Shown here: positions 6,273 through 12,489 of the stretch, one piece after another
Numbering within the stretch: the first letter of the stretch is position 1
Layout of the letters: each line of letters begins with the position of its first letter
DNA from: Bryobacterales bacterium
Lineage (GTDB): Bacteria; Acidobacteriota; Terriglobia; Bryobacterales; Bryobacteraceae
Assembly: GCA_003142355.1 (NCBI GenBank)
Contig: PLMF01000263.1
Coordinates: 205-14,961, forward strand
Length of the DNA: 14,757 nt
Reading direction: 5' to 3'
Notes under the pieces: model-generated
The model's database searches: none
What the model saw: the letters and a program-made list of their open reading frames with translations, nothing else
Told to the model about the DNA's origin: nothing
Program-made: the position numbers and the translations under genes

Positions 6273-7313
6273 ATGCGTCGAGTCTCCTGGCTTTCGTTGG
6301 CCGCCCTGGCGGCGCTGTACGGGCAGAACATCAAGACCGGGCCGGCCGCGGGCAGCCCGCTGCCCGATTTCTCGGCGCCGGACCAGGCGGGCCGGACCCA
6401 GACCCTGAAGTCCATCATGGGCCCCAAGGGCGCCATGCTGGTGTTCTACCGTTCCGCGGACTGGTGACCGTTCTGCAAGATCCAGCTCGTGGAGCTGGAA
6501 CAGAACCTCGATCGTATACGGAAGCAGGGCCTCGGGCTGGCGGCTGTCAGTTACGACTCGGTAGAGGTATTGCAGAACTTCGCCGGCCGGAAGCACATCA
6601 CCTTTCCGCTGCTCTCCGATCCGGAATCGAAGATCATCCGCGCCTTCGGCATTTTGAACGAGACGGTGAAGCCGGGCACGCCGCAGTTTGGCATTCCGTA
6701 CCCCGGTACGTTCCTGGTGGATGCCAAGGGGACGGTTGTCGCCAAGTACTTCGAAGAGGACTTTCGCGAACGCGTATCCGCTTCCGACATCCTGGTGCGG
6801 CAGTTCGGAGCCGTGGCGAACGCGGCCAGCAACTCCGTCGAGACCAGCCACCTTCGCCTGACTGCGGCGGCGAGTGTGCCCGTGGCGCGGCCCGGACATC
6901 GCATCGCGCTCAGCCTGGAGCTCGATCTCGAGCCCAACATGCACCTCTACGCTCCCGGCGTGGAGGGTTACATTCCGATCGATTGGAAGCTCGAGGAAAG
7001 CCCCGCGGCGAAGGCGCACCCCTTCGCGTACCCAGCCTCGCGGAAGTTGCACCTGAAGGCCATCGGCGAGACGGTGCCGGTATACCGAGGTCGCGTGCGG
7101 ATCACGCGGGATATCACCTTCGGGCCGGAAAACGCCGTGCGGCCGCTGGTCACCCCCACGGGCGAGCTGATCCTCAAGGGATCATTGCGTTACCAGGCTT
7201 GCGACGACCGAAAGTGCTATCTGCCGGAAACGGTCCCGCTGGAGTGGCGCTTCCATTTCGAGGGCCTGGACCGCGAACGGGCCCCGGTGAGCCTGCAGCG
7301 CAAGCTCCCATAA
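6273..7313 (+). CDS. Exported selenocysteine-containing redoxin fused to a DsbD-alpha-like domain
   Basis: One frame runs from the ATG at 6273 to the TAA at 7311-7313, interrupted only by TGA at 6465-6467. Read as selenocysteine this gives 346 residues. Order: signal peptide about 1-18 (RRVSWLSLAALAALYG); AhpC/TSA-like thioredoxin fold about 24-180 with FYRSADW-U65-PFC68-K, where homologues that I recall have CPxC; and a C-terminal beta-rich domain about 195-340 ending in YQAC310-DDRK-C315-YLPE, which resembles the redox pair of the DsbD N-terminal domain. A hairpin with bacterial SECIS geometry follows the TGA. The expected role is periplasmic thiol or peroxide reduction. The start 60 bases upstream (TTG) would bury the signal peptide. 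If Sec is wrong, this is a nonsense-interrupted pseudogene; the intact 282-codon remainder argues against that. No selA, selB or selC is in the window. Confidence 0.85.
6468..6506 (+). promoter_or_regulatory. Bacterial SECIS-like hairpin after the in-frame TGA
   Basis: Immediately 3' of the TGA. Outer stem GUUCUG/CAGAAC (6470-6475 with 6501-6506), asymmetric internal loop (CAAGA opposite A), inner 8-bp stem UCCAGCUC/GAGCUGGA (6481-6488 with 6492-6499), and apical loop GUG (6489-6491). Twenty-one bases separate the TGA from the loop. A small apical loop opening with G-U at about this distance is what SelB recognises in E. coli fdhF and related elements. The stem also codes for protein, so part of the pairing could be fortuitous. 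Confidence 0.8.
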
Positions 7314-7350
7314 GGGGCCAGGGGCCAGGGAAAGGCAGCGCAAGCTCCCA
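7295..7350 (+). repeat. Short tandem duplication at the 3' end of the redoxin gene
   Basis: GCAGCGCAAGCTCCCA occurs at 7295-7310, as the last codons before the stop, and again at 7335-7350, 40 bases later. Between them GGGGCCA is repeated in tandem (7314-7327). This looks like a local slippage or duplication event that copied the end of the gene into the intergenic region. Confidence 0.7.
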
Positions 7351-7421
7351 GAGGCGGTACTGATCGGGGAGGGAGTGTATTCGCGCGCGGTTGGGGCGCG
7401 ATGGTTGGAAAAACCGGCCCC

Positions 7422-7458
7422 AAAAAATTAAGGGCCCCGAGCTGGGTATCTCGGGGCC
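7422..7458 (-). terminator. Intrinsic terminator of small RNA copy 1
   Basis: On the - strand, GGCCCCGAG/CTCGGGGCC forms a perfect 9-bp stem (7450-7458 with 7433-7441) with an 8-base loop, followed by CTTAATTTTTT. There is no U-tract in the + direction, so it points to - strand transcription. It ends convergently about 110 bases from the redoxin stop. Confidence 0.8.
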
Positions 7459-7515
7459 TGCACTCAGAGAGTTGGCGGTGGGAGGGGACTCACCGCCAGG
7501 GATGCTGTCTGTGTT
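7422..7515 (-). ncRNA. Candidate small RNA, copy 1
   Basis: The first of two near-identical units read on the - strand. From a predicted start near 7515 the RNA would begin with an unpaired ACAGACAGCAUCCC. It then forms an 8-bp hairpin UGGCGGUG/CACCGCCA (7491-7498 with 7473-7480) whose 10-base loop is AGUCCCCUCC, and ends in an intrinsic terminator. Length is about 94 nt. The loop is complementary to purine-rich ribosome binding sites, so a trans-acting role on mRNAs is a reasonable guess. I do not recognise the family. Forty-one consecutive bases (7472-7512) are identical to copy 2. Confidence 0.7.
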
Positions 7516-7521
7516 GAAACT

Positions 7522-7550
7522 ATATTAGCAATTTAAGGCCTGTTTGTCCA
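7522..7550 (-). promoter_or_regulatory. Promoter of small RNA copy 1
   Basis: On the - strand, -35 TGGACA (7550-7545), a 17-base spacer and -10 TAATAT (7527-7522), preceded by TGC as an extended -10. The predicted start is near 7515. Confidence 0.65.
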
Positions 7551-7648
7551 GTGATTTCTCAAATTATTTTGAGGGGGATTCGGACCTCCCTTTTTTGGGG
7601 GGACCTCCTGTAGTACTGGTAGATCGTCCAAGCTCGCGATTTCGCCGG

Positions 7649-7685
7649 AAAAAGCAAAAGGCCCCGAGTTGGGTATCTCAGGGCC
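7649..7685 (-). terminator. Intrinsic terminator of small RNA copy 2
   Basis: On the - strand, GGCCCUGAG/CUCGGGGCC pairs fully using one G-U wobble, with an 8-base loop, then TTTTGCTTTTT. On the + strand the same position would be a C-A mismatch, so the pair is kept only in the - direction. This is independent support for the transcribed strand. Confidence 0.8.
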
Positions 7686-7743
7686 TGCACTCAGAGGGGT
7701 TGGCGGTGGGAGGGGACTCACCGCCAGGGATGCTGTCTGTATT
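7649..7743 (-). ncRNA. Candidate small RNA, copy 2
   Basis: The second unit, beginning 227 bases from the first. The hairpin UGGCGGUG/CACCGCCA (7719-7726 with 7701-7708) and its loop AGUCCCCUCC (7718-7709) are identical to copy 1. Differences cluster in the leader just downstream of the -10, in the linker (7694-7700), in the terminator loop and in the promoter spacer, while the hairpins and promoter boxes are kept. Two individually promoted copies resemble the sibling small RNAs known in many bacteria. Expected length is about 95 nt. Confidence 0.7.
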
Positions 7744-7749
7744 GGTCTG

Positions 7750-7778
7750 ATACTAGCAGTTTAAGGCCTTGTTGTCCA
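7750..7778 (-). promoter_or_regulatory. Promoter of small RNA copy 2
   Basis: On the - strand, -35 TGGACA (7778-7773), a 17-base spacer and -10 TAGTAT (7755-7750), again preceded by TGC. Box sequences and spacing match copy 1 although intervening bases differ. Confidence 0.6.
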
Positions 7779-7894
7779 GCATTTTTTTCGAGATTCTTTG
7801 GCGCCCGGTTCTTGCCGCGGACTGAGTGACCTATGTCCGGAGCGCTGCCTCCCTCGCGGTCCCCGTTAGCGCCTGCGGACTAACCAAAGACATC

Positions 7895-7923
7895 TTGAGC
7901 GCACTGCCGGTCCAGTGTAGTTT
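7895..7923 (+). promoter_or_regulatory. Weak candidate promoter for the PilZ gene
   Basis: TTGAGC (7895-7900), a 17-base spacer and TAGTTT (7918-7923). The predicted start near 7930 lies just before the GGAAGG ribosome site at 7931-7936. The -10 matches the consensus at only three positions, so this is tentative. Confidence 0.35.
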
Positions 7924-7942
7924 TGCGGAAGGAAGGTGGTGC

Positions 7943-8347
7943 GTGGTGACCGAGACTAGCGAGGAACAGACCGTCGGCAACGGGCAGCGGGAGAAGCGCA
8001 CGAAACGGCGCTTCGAGATCGCTCAAGAAGTGCACTACAAGATGCTCTACGGCCAGCGCATTGCTGAGACTGGCTCGGGGAAGACCCTGAACATCTCGAG
8101 CGGTGGAGTGTGGATCACCACCGAGAACATGCTCACCGTCGGCATGCCGATCGAAGTGTCGATGGGCTGGCCGGTTCTGCTCAACGACTCCTGCCCGATG
8201 AAGCTCATGATCTACGGCTGTGTCATACGGAGCAATGAAAAAGGCGCGGCCGTTACGATCGAGCGGTACGAATTCCGGACCCAGGGTTCGCGGGCGTTCA
8301 GCCAGCCCGCCATACCGGCGCCCGTGGAATTCCGCCTGCACGGTTAG
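7943..8347 (+). CDS. PilZ-domain protein, probable cyclic-di-GMP effector
   Basis: About 134 residues, essentially one PilZ domain. The arginine-rich entry KRTKRRFEI supplies the RxxxR-type ligand region, and NISSGGVWI gives the NxSxxG motif, spaced as in c-di-GMP-binding PilZ domains. The strands that follow (IEVSMGWP, MIYGCVIRSN, AVTIERYEF) fit the beta-barrel. No other output domain is present, so it probably acts by binding a partner. The GTG at 7943 is chosen because GGAAGG lies six bases upstream; a second GTG follows directly. An in-frame start at 7826 would add about 39 residues with no domain character. It converges on the small membrane gene, sharing four bases. Confidence 0.85.
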   Translation: MVTETSEEQTVGNGQREKRTKRRFEIAQEVHYKMLYGQRIAETGSGKTLNISSGGVWITTENMLTVGMPIEVSMGWPVLLNDSCPMKLMIYGCVIRSNEKGAAVTIERYEFRTQGSRAFSQPAIPAPVEFRLHG

Positions 8348-8532
8348 AACCGCAGCACCCTCGCCGGCAGCGTCACCAGCGCCCACACCAGCGCGAGCGC
8401 GCCGCCCACGGCAATGCCCACCAGGCGGAACGGCAGCAGCAGCAGCCAAACCAGGGGGTAGAGCACCAGCGCGACCAGGGCCACGGGCCAGCACAGCACC
8501 AGTAGAACGCACCACAGGAGAAACTTCACCAC
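8344..8532 (-). CDS. Small two-helix membrane protein of unknown function
   Basis: A 62-residue, almost wholly hydrophobic protein, starting VKFLLWCVLLVLCWPVALV and ending PARVLRF. Two membrane helices are likely (about 3-33 and 37-56), separated by LPFR. A strong GGAGGA ribosome site (8543-8538 on the - strand) lies five bases before GTG 8532 and eight before GTG 8529; either could start it. The good ribosome site and clean hydrophobic pattern argue that it is real. I recall similar short proteins in acidobacteria, without known function. It converges with the PilZ gene, sharing four bases at the stops. Confidence 0.7.
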   Translation of the reverse strand: MVKFLLWCVLLVLCWPVALVALVLYPLVWLLLLPFRLVGIAVGGALALVWALVTLPARVLRF

Positions 8533-8546
8533 GGTAATCCTCCATT

Positions 8547-8608
8547 GAAGCTCTCAGCTATCAGCCACACCGGCGCGGCTGAAAGCTGAAAGCCGACCGC
8601 TGAAAGCT
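8547..8608. repeat. Intergenic GCTGAAAGC / GCTATCAGC repeat cluster
   Basis: The gap between the small membrane gene and aroC contains three copies of CTGAAAGC (near 8579-8586, 8586-8593 and 8601-8608), the partly inverted CTCTCAGCTATCAGC at about 8552-8566, and a short GCCGCGCC-type palindrome (CCGGCGCGGC, 8569-8578). This resembles low-complexity dispersed intergenic repeats rather than a regulatory site. No confident aroC promoter could be picked from 8609-8665. Confidence 0.5.
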
Positions 8609-8665
8609 TATTACGCAAACAGCCAGATAATTGTTCGAGTCTGCTACGATAAAAATTCTTATCCG

Positions 8666-9838
8666 ATGTTGCGCTTTGAGACGGCCGGAGAATCCCACGG
8701 AGAGTGCCTGGTGGCGACGCTCACCGGGCTCCCGGCCGGCATACCCATATCGTTCGAAGCCGTCAACCGCGAGCTTTGGCGCCGCCAGCAGGGGTATGGC
8801 CGCGGCGGCCGCATGAAGATCGAGGCGGACCGCGCCGAGATCGTAGCGGGCGTGCGCCATTCCCGCACCATCGGCTCGCCGGTGGCCGTCCTCATCCGCA
8901 ATCGCGACTGGCTGAATTGGAGCGAGGCGCTTCCCGTGGAAGACACCGCGGGCGCGGAAGACCGGCGCAAGCCGGTGACGCGTCCACGGCCCGGCCACGC
9001 CGACCTGGCCGGCGCCATCAAGTACGGTTTCGACGACGCGCGCTACATTCTGGAGCGCGCCAGTGCGCGCGAAACCGCGGCGCGCGTAGCCGTGGGCGCG
9101 CTGGCCAAGGCGCTGCTGGGAGAATTCGGCATCCAGGTGCTGAGCCATGTGATCGCGGTGGGACCGGTGCGGCTTGAGAGGGCCGTTGCGTGGAGGGAAA
9201 TTGTCGCTCTCAGCCGCCAGCCGGAGGTGCTACTGAGCTGTGTGGACGCGGAAACCGAAGCCCGCATGAAAGAAGCGGTCGACCAGGCGTACCGCAGCGG
9301 CGATACCGTCGGCGGCGTCTTCGAGGTGGTAGCGCGCGGCGTCCCCGTTGGGCTGGGGTCGCATGCGACCTGGGATTCGCGTCTCGATGGCCGCCTGGCG
9401 CAGGCCATCGTCTCGATTCAGGCCGTGAAGGGAGTCGAAATCGGCTTGGCGGCAGAGGGCGCGGCGAACTTCGGATCGAAGGTGCAGGACACCATCCGCT
9501 ATGATCGCGAGGAGCGCCGCTTTGCGCGCGGCGCCAATCGCGCCGGAGGCCTCGAAGGCGGCATCACCAACGGCCAGGACGTCGTGGTGCGCGGGCTGCT
9601 CAAGCCCATTTCCACGCTACGGCGGCCGCTCGAGTCGGTCGACCTGCCAACCCGCGAACCGGCGCTCGCCGCCTACGAGCGCTCCGACGTGTGCGTGGCG
9701 CCGGCCGCGGGCGTCATCGGGGAGGCCATGGTGGCAATCGTGCTGGCCCAGGCGTTCCTGGAAAAGTTCGGCGGCGACTCGCTGGGTGAAACACGGCGGA
9801 ATTTCGAAGGCTACCTGGAACAGGTGAGGAGTTTCTGA
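8666..9838 (+). CDS. aroC: Chorismate synthase
   Basis: Reduced-FMN-dependent enzyme that eliminates phosphate from EPSP to give chorismate, the last shikimate step. It has 390 residues, typical of the long bacterial form. Three family signatures are visible: GESHG near the start with H11, the RPGHADLAGAIKYG block followed by ERASARETAARVAVG (about 109-146), and NRAGGLEGGITNG near residue 291. The ATG at 8666 gives the standard MLRFETAGESHG start. def begins five bases after its stop, so the two are likely co-transcribed. Confidence 0.97.
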   Translation: MLRFETAGESHGECLVATLTGLPAGIPISFEAVNRELWRRQQGYGRGGRMKIEADRAEIVAGVRHSRTIGSPVAVLIRNRDWLNWSEALPVEDTAGAEDRRKPVTRPRPGHADLAGAIKYGFDDARYILERASARETAARVAVGALAKALLGEFGIQVLSHVIAVGPVRLERAVAWREIVALSRQPEVLLSCVDAETEARMKEAVDQAYRSGDTVGGVFEVVARGVPVGLGSHATWDSRLDGRLAQAIVSIQAVKGVEIGLAAEGAANFGSKVQDTIRYDREERRFARGANRAGGLEGGITNGQDVVVRGLLKPISTLRRPLESVDLPTREPALAAYERSDVCVAPAAGVIGEAMVAIVLAQAFLEKFGGDSLGETRRNFEGYLEQVRSF

Positions 9839-9843
9839 TTCTT

Positions 9844-10359
9844 ATGGTTTATCCGATTGTGAAGTTCGGCAACCCGGTGCTGGAGCGCGAGGCCGAAGAG
9901 GTGACCGAATTCGATACCCCGGAGCTGCACAAGTTCCTGGATGATATGTTCGAATCCATGTACGCCGCCAAAGGCGTGGGGCTGGCCGCGCCGCAGATCG
10001 GCTTCTCCAGGAAGATCTCCGTCATCGACGTTTCCAATGGCGAGAATCCGGCCGACAAACTCGTTTTGATCAATCCCCAGATCGTTCACGTCGAAGGAAA
10101 GCAGGAGGGTGAGGAGGGTTGCCTCAGCATCCCGGGATTTCGCGAGCAGGTGCGGCGGGCCAAGCGCGTCACCGTGCGCGCGCGCAACGCCCGGGGCGAG
10201 GAGTTCGAGAAGACCGGCGAGGACGTGCTGGCGCGTGCGTTCCTGCATGAAACCGACCACCTCAATGGCCGCCTCTACATCACCCACATCAGCGCGCTCA
10301 AGCGCGACCTGATGAAGCGCAAGATCAAGAAACTCCAGCGCGCCGGGGACTGGGGCTGA
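9844..10359 (+). CDS. def: Peptide deformylase
   Basis: Metal-dependent enzyme that removes the formyl group from new proteins at the ribosome. It has 171 residues. All three motifs are intact: GVGLAAPQIG (44-53), EEGCLSIPG with metal ligand C93, and HETDHLNG with ligands H135 and H139 and catalytic E136. The ATG lies five bases after the aroC stop; a GAGGAG (9826-9831) is 12 bases upstream, rather far, so coupling to aroC may help initiation. fmt, which adds the formyl group, follows eight bases later. This def-fmt pair is common in bacteria. Confidence 0.97.
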   Translation: MVYPIVKFGNPVLEREAEEVTEFDTPELHKFLDDMFESMYAAKGVGLAAPQIGFSRKISVIDVSNGENPADKLVLINPQIVHVEGKQEGEEGCLSIPGFREQVRRAKRVTVRARNARGEEFEKTGEDVLARAFLHETDHLNGRLYITHISALKRDLMKRKIKKLQRAGDWG

Positions 10360-10367
10360 GACGCGGG

Positions 10368-11312
10368 ATGCGCCTGGTCTTTTTGGGAACTCCCGCCTTC
10401 GCCGTGCCCACGCTCGAGCGCCTGGTGGCGGCCGGGCACCAGGTGCTGGCGGTGGTGACCCAGCCCGACCGGCCCCGCGGCCGCGGACAGCATCCGTCGC
10501 CCCCGCCCGTCAAAGAAGCCGCCGCGCGCATGGGGCTGCCGGTCCGCCAGCCGGAGCGCGTGCGGCTGCCGGAAGCCGTCGAATTCCTGCGCGCTCTCGG
10601 AGCCGAGGCCATGGTGGTGGTGGGTTACGGCCAGATCATTCCTCAGTCCGTGATCGACCTGGCGCCGCTCGGCATCGTCAACGTTCACGCTTCGCTGTTG
10701 CCGAAGTACCGCGGGGCGGGGCCGGTTCAGTGGGCCATCCTCAACGGCGAGACGCGCACCGGCGTCACCACCATGCGCATCGACGCCGGTCTCGATACCG
10801 GCGACATGCTCTTGCAGACCGAAACCGAAATCGGGCCGGACGAGAACGCCGTCGAGCTCGGCCAACGCCTGGCCGACATGGGCGCCGATCTGCTGGTGAA
10901 AACGCTCGCCGGTCTGGCGGCCGGAAGCATCGTTCCCCGGAAGCAGGATTCCTCGCAAGCTACCTGGGCACGGCTGCTGAAGAAAGAAGACGGGATTGTA
11001 GACTGGAGCCAGCCGGCGCAGTCGATTCACAATCGCGTGCGCGCTTTGCAGCCCTGGCCGGGGGCGCACACCACTTTTCGCGGGCAGCCCCTGCACGTTT
11101 GGAAAGCACGTGTCCACACGGGTGTGGACACGGCAGACAGGAGTGTCTGCGCCACGCTGCTCAGCCTGAAGCCGCTGGTGGTACGCTGCGGCTCCGGGGG
11201 CCTCGAACTGCTCGAGGTTCAACTCGAAGGCCGCAAGCGCATCTCCGCCGCCGATTTCGCCAACGGCCAGCGCTTGGTCGAAAATGAGGATATAGGAGGG
11301 TTGCACCTTTGA
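10368..11312 (+). CDS. fmt: Methionyl-tRNA formyltransferase with an in-frame repeat insert
   Basis: Transfers a formyl group from 10-formyl-THF to initiator Met-tRNA. It has 314 residues, the normal length. The catalytic trio is present: N105 and H107 in VNVHASLLPKYRGAGP and D143 in GLDTGDML. The C-terminal tRNA-binding domain is recognisable (DWSQPAQSIHNRVRAL, then LLEVQLEGRKRISAADFANG). In this domain the variable loop that usually carries a PGTV-like turn reads RVHTGVDTADRSVCATLL and is encoded by a repeat related to one in hisD. The insert keeps frame. The stop shares TTGA with the argJ start. Confidence 0.96.
   Translation: MRLVFLGTPAFAVPTLERLVAAGHQVLAVVTQPDRPRGRGQHPSPPPVKEAAARMGLPVRQPERVRLPEAVEFLRALGAEAMVVVGYGQIIPQSVIDLAPLGIVNVHASLLPKYRGAGPVQWAILNGETRTGVTTMRIDAGLDTGDMLLQTETEIGPDENAVELGQRLADMGADLLVKTLAGLAAGSIVPRKQDSSQATWARLLKKEDGIVDWSQPAQSIHNRVRALQPWPGAHTTFRGQPLHVWKARVHTGVDTADRSVCATLLSLKPLVVRCGSGGLELLEVQLEGRKRISAADFANGQRLVENEDIGGLHL
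11112..11156 (-). repeat. Palindromic repeat inside fmt, inverted copy of the hisD unit
   Basis: On the + strand: GTCCACA-cggg-TGTGGAC (11112-11129) then AGACA-ggag-TGTCT (11135-11148) and GCGCCACG. Its reverse complement matches unit A at 1102-1146 over the same 45 bases, about 36 identical. Both stems are perfect in both copies even where bases differ (for example AGACA/TGTCT here against AGGCA/TGCCT in hisD). Confidence 0.8.
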
Positions 11313-12487
11313 ATCTGCCGCTCGGATACGCCTACGCCGCTGCCTACGCCGGCATTCGCCAGGTGGAAAAGGACGACCTGGCCCTGATAGTCACGGGCCT
11401 CGCGGCCAGCGCCGCCGCCGTGTTTACCCAGAACCGCGTCCAGGCCGCTCCGGTGAAGCTCTGCCGGCGTCATTTGAAGCTGTCGCGCGGCCTGGTGGGC
11501 GCCATTCTGGTGAACACCGGCAACGCCAACTGCGCCACGCGCACGGGCGACGCGGTGGCGCTCGCCACCTGCACAGCGGCCGCGAAACTTCTCAAGCTGC
11601 CGGTCTCGCAGGTGCTGCCGGCCTCCACCGGCGTGATCGGGGTGGAACTCGATCCGCGGAAGATCATCGACGCTCTGCCGAGGCTGGTGAGCGGCCTCGG
11701 CACCGATCGCTTCGACGACGCGGCCCGCGCCATCATGACCACCGACCTCGTGCCCAAGACCGCATTCGCCGAAACCCGGCTGCGGCGCGGCGTGGTGCGG
11801 ATCGCGGGCATGACCAAAGGCTCGGGCATGATCCAGCCGCGCATGGCCACCACCCTGGGGTTCGTCATGACCGACGCCTCCATTCCGGCGGCGCCATTGC
11901 GCGCCATGCTGAAGCGCGGCGTCGAGCGCAGCTACCACCGGCTGTCGGTGGACGGAGATACTTCCACCAACGACACGCTGGTGCTGCTGGCCAACGGCGC
12001 CTCCGGAGTGCGCCCGGACCCCCGCGAGCTTGCCCAGGTGGAAGAGGAGATCGCGCGCGTGCTGGAATCGCTGGCGCAGGCTATCGCGCGCGATGGCGAG
12101 GGTGCGCGCAAGTTCATCACCATCGTGGTCTCCGGAGCTTCCAGTAACGATGGCGCGGCGCGGATGGCGCGCGCCATCGCCAATTCGCTCCTGGTGAAAA
12201 CGGCGGTGGCGGGCTCCGATCCCAACTGGGGGCGCATCCTCTCCGCCGCGGGCAATGCCGGAGTAGTCTTCGATCCTTCCCGGACCGACGTCAGCATGCA
12301 AGGCGTCATGGTGTGCCGCGGAGGGCTGGCGGCGCCATTTTCCGAGCCCGGGTTGAAACGCAAGCTGGATGCCCCCGAGTGCGAAATCCGCGTGACCGTC
12401 CGCGGCAAGGGCAAGGGCACGGCGCGCTTCTGGACGTGCGACCTCACCGAGGGCTACATTCAAATCAACGCCAGCTACAGGACTTGA
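11309..12487 (+). CDS. argJ: Bifunctional glutamate N-acetyltransferase / ornithine acetyltransferase
   Basis: Moves the acetyl group from N-acetylornithine to glutamate in arginine synthesis, recycling acetyl and releasing ornithine. The protein has 392 residues. It is expected to cleave itself between A180 and T181 in PRMATTLGFVMTDA, with T181 as nucleophile; the oxyanion pair is the TG of PASTGVIG (107-108), and K170 lies in MTKGSGM. The C-terminus INASYRT is typical. The start is a TTG sharing TTGA with the fmt stop. A strong GGAGG at 11295-11299, nine bases upstream, supports it, and NLPLGYAYAAAYAGI fits the family N-terminus. Whether it also uses acetyl-CoA cannot be told from sequence. 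Confidence 0.95.
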   Translation: MNLPLGYAYAAAYAGIRQVEKDDLALIVTGLAASAAAVFTQNRVQAAPVKLCRRHLKLSRGLVGAILVNTGNANCATRTGDAVALATCTAAAKLLKLPVSQVLPASTGVIGVELDPRKIIDALPRLVSGLGTDRFDDAARAIMTTDLVPKTAFAETRLRRGVVRIAGMTKGSGMIQPRMATTLGFVMTDASIPAAPLRAMLKRGVERSYHRLSVDGDTSTNDTLVLLANGASGVRPDPRELAQVEEEIARVLESLAQAIARDGEGARKFITIVVSGASSNDGAARMARAIANSLLVKTAVAGSDPNWGRILSAAGNAGVVFDPSRTDVSMQGVMVCRGGLAAPFSEPGLKRKLDAPECEIRVTVRGKGKGTARFWTCDLTEGYIQINASYRT

Positions 12488-12489
12488 TC

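Noticed and set aside
6269..6274. TATAAT as a promoter for the selenoprotein gene
   Set aside because: It overlaps the ATG itself and has no -35 at 16-18 bases, so RNA from it would start inside the signal peptide. It is probably fortuitous.
5684..6436. Gly/Arg/Phe-rich - strand open frame (RGFQGRR-like repeats)
   Set aside because: It is the antisense of the Lys/Ala repeats of the H1-like protein. It has no ribosome site and crosses two + strand genes and their gap.
6213..6467. Separate 84-residue protein ending at the TGA
   Set aside because: It begins with a TTG 60 bases before a proper signal peptide and ends in the middle of a thioredoxin active site whose continuation is in the same frame. 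It is the N-terminal part of the selenoprotein.
6489..7313. Stand-alone 274-residue protein starting after the TGA
   Set aside because: It would lack the first strand and active site of the redoxin fold and the signal peptide, and its start codon is the loop of the SECIS-like hairpin.
7433..7778. CRISPR array or + strand riboswitch
   Set aside because: Only two long imperfect repeats with no regular short spacers. The promoter, U-tract and wobble evidence all point to the - strand, with no gene directly downstream to control.
8609..8665. Promoter for aroC
   Set aside because: TACGAT and GATAAT hexamers occur but neither has a -35 at proper spacing, so I do not call one.
11219..12463. 414-residue - strand open frame opposite argJ
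   Set aside because: Low-complexity His/Gly/Arg-rich composition, opposite an unambiguous argJ; a shadow frame.
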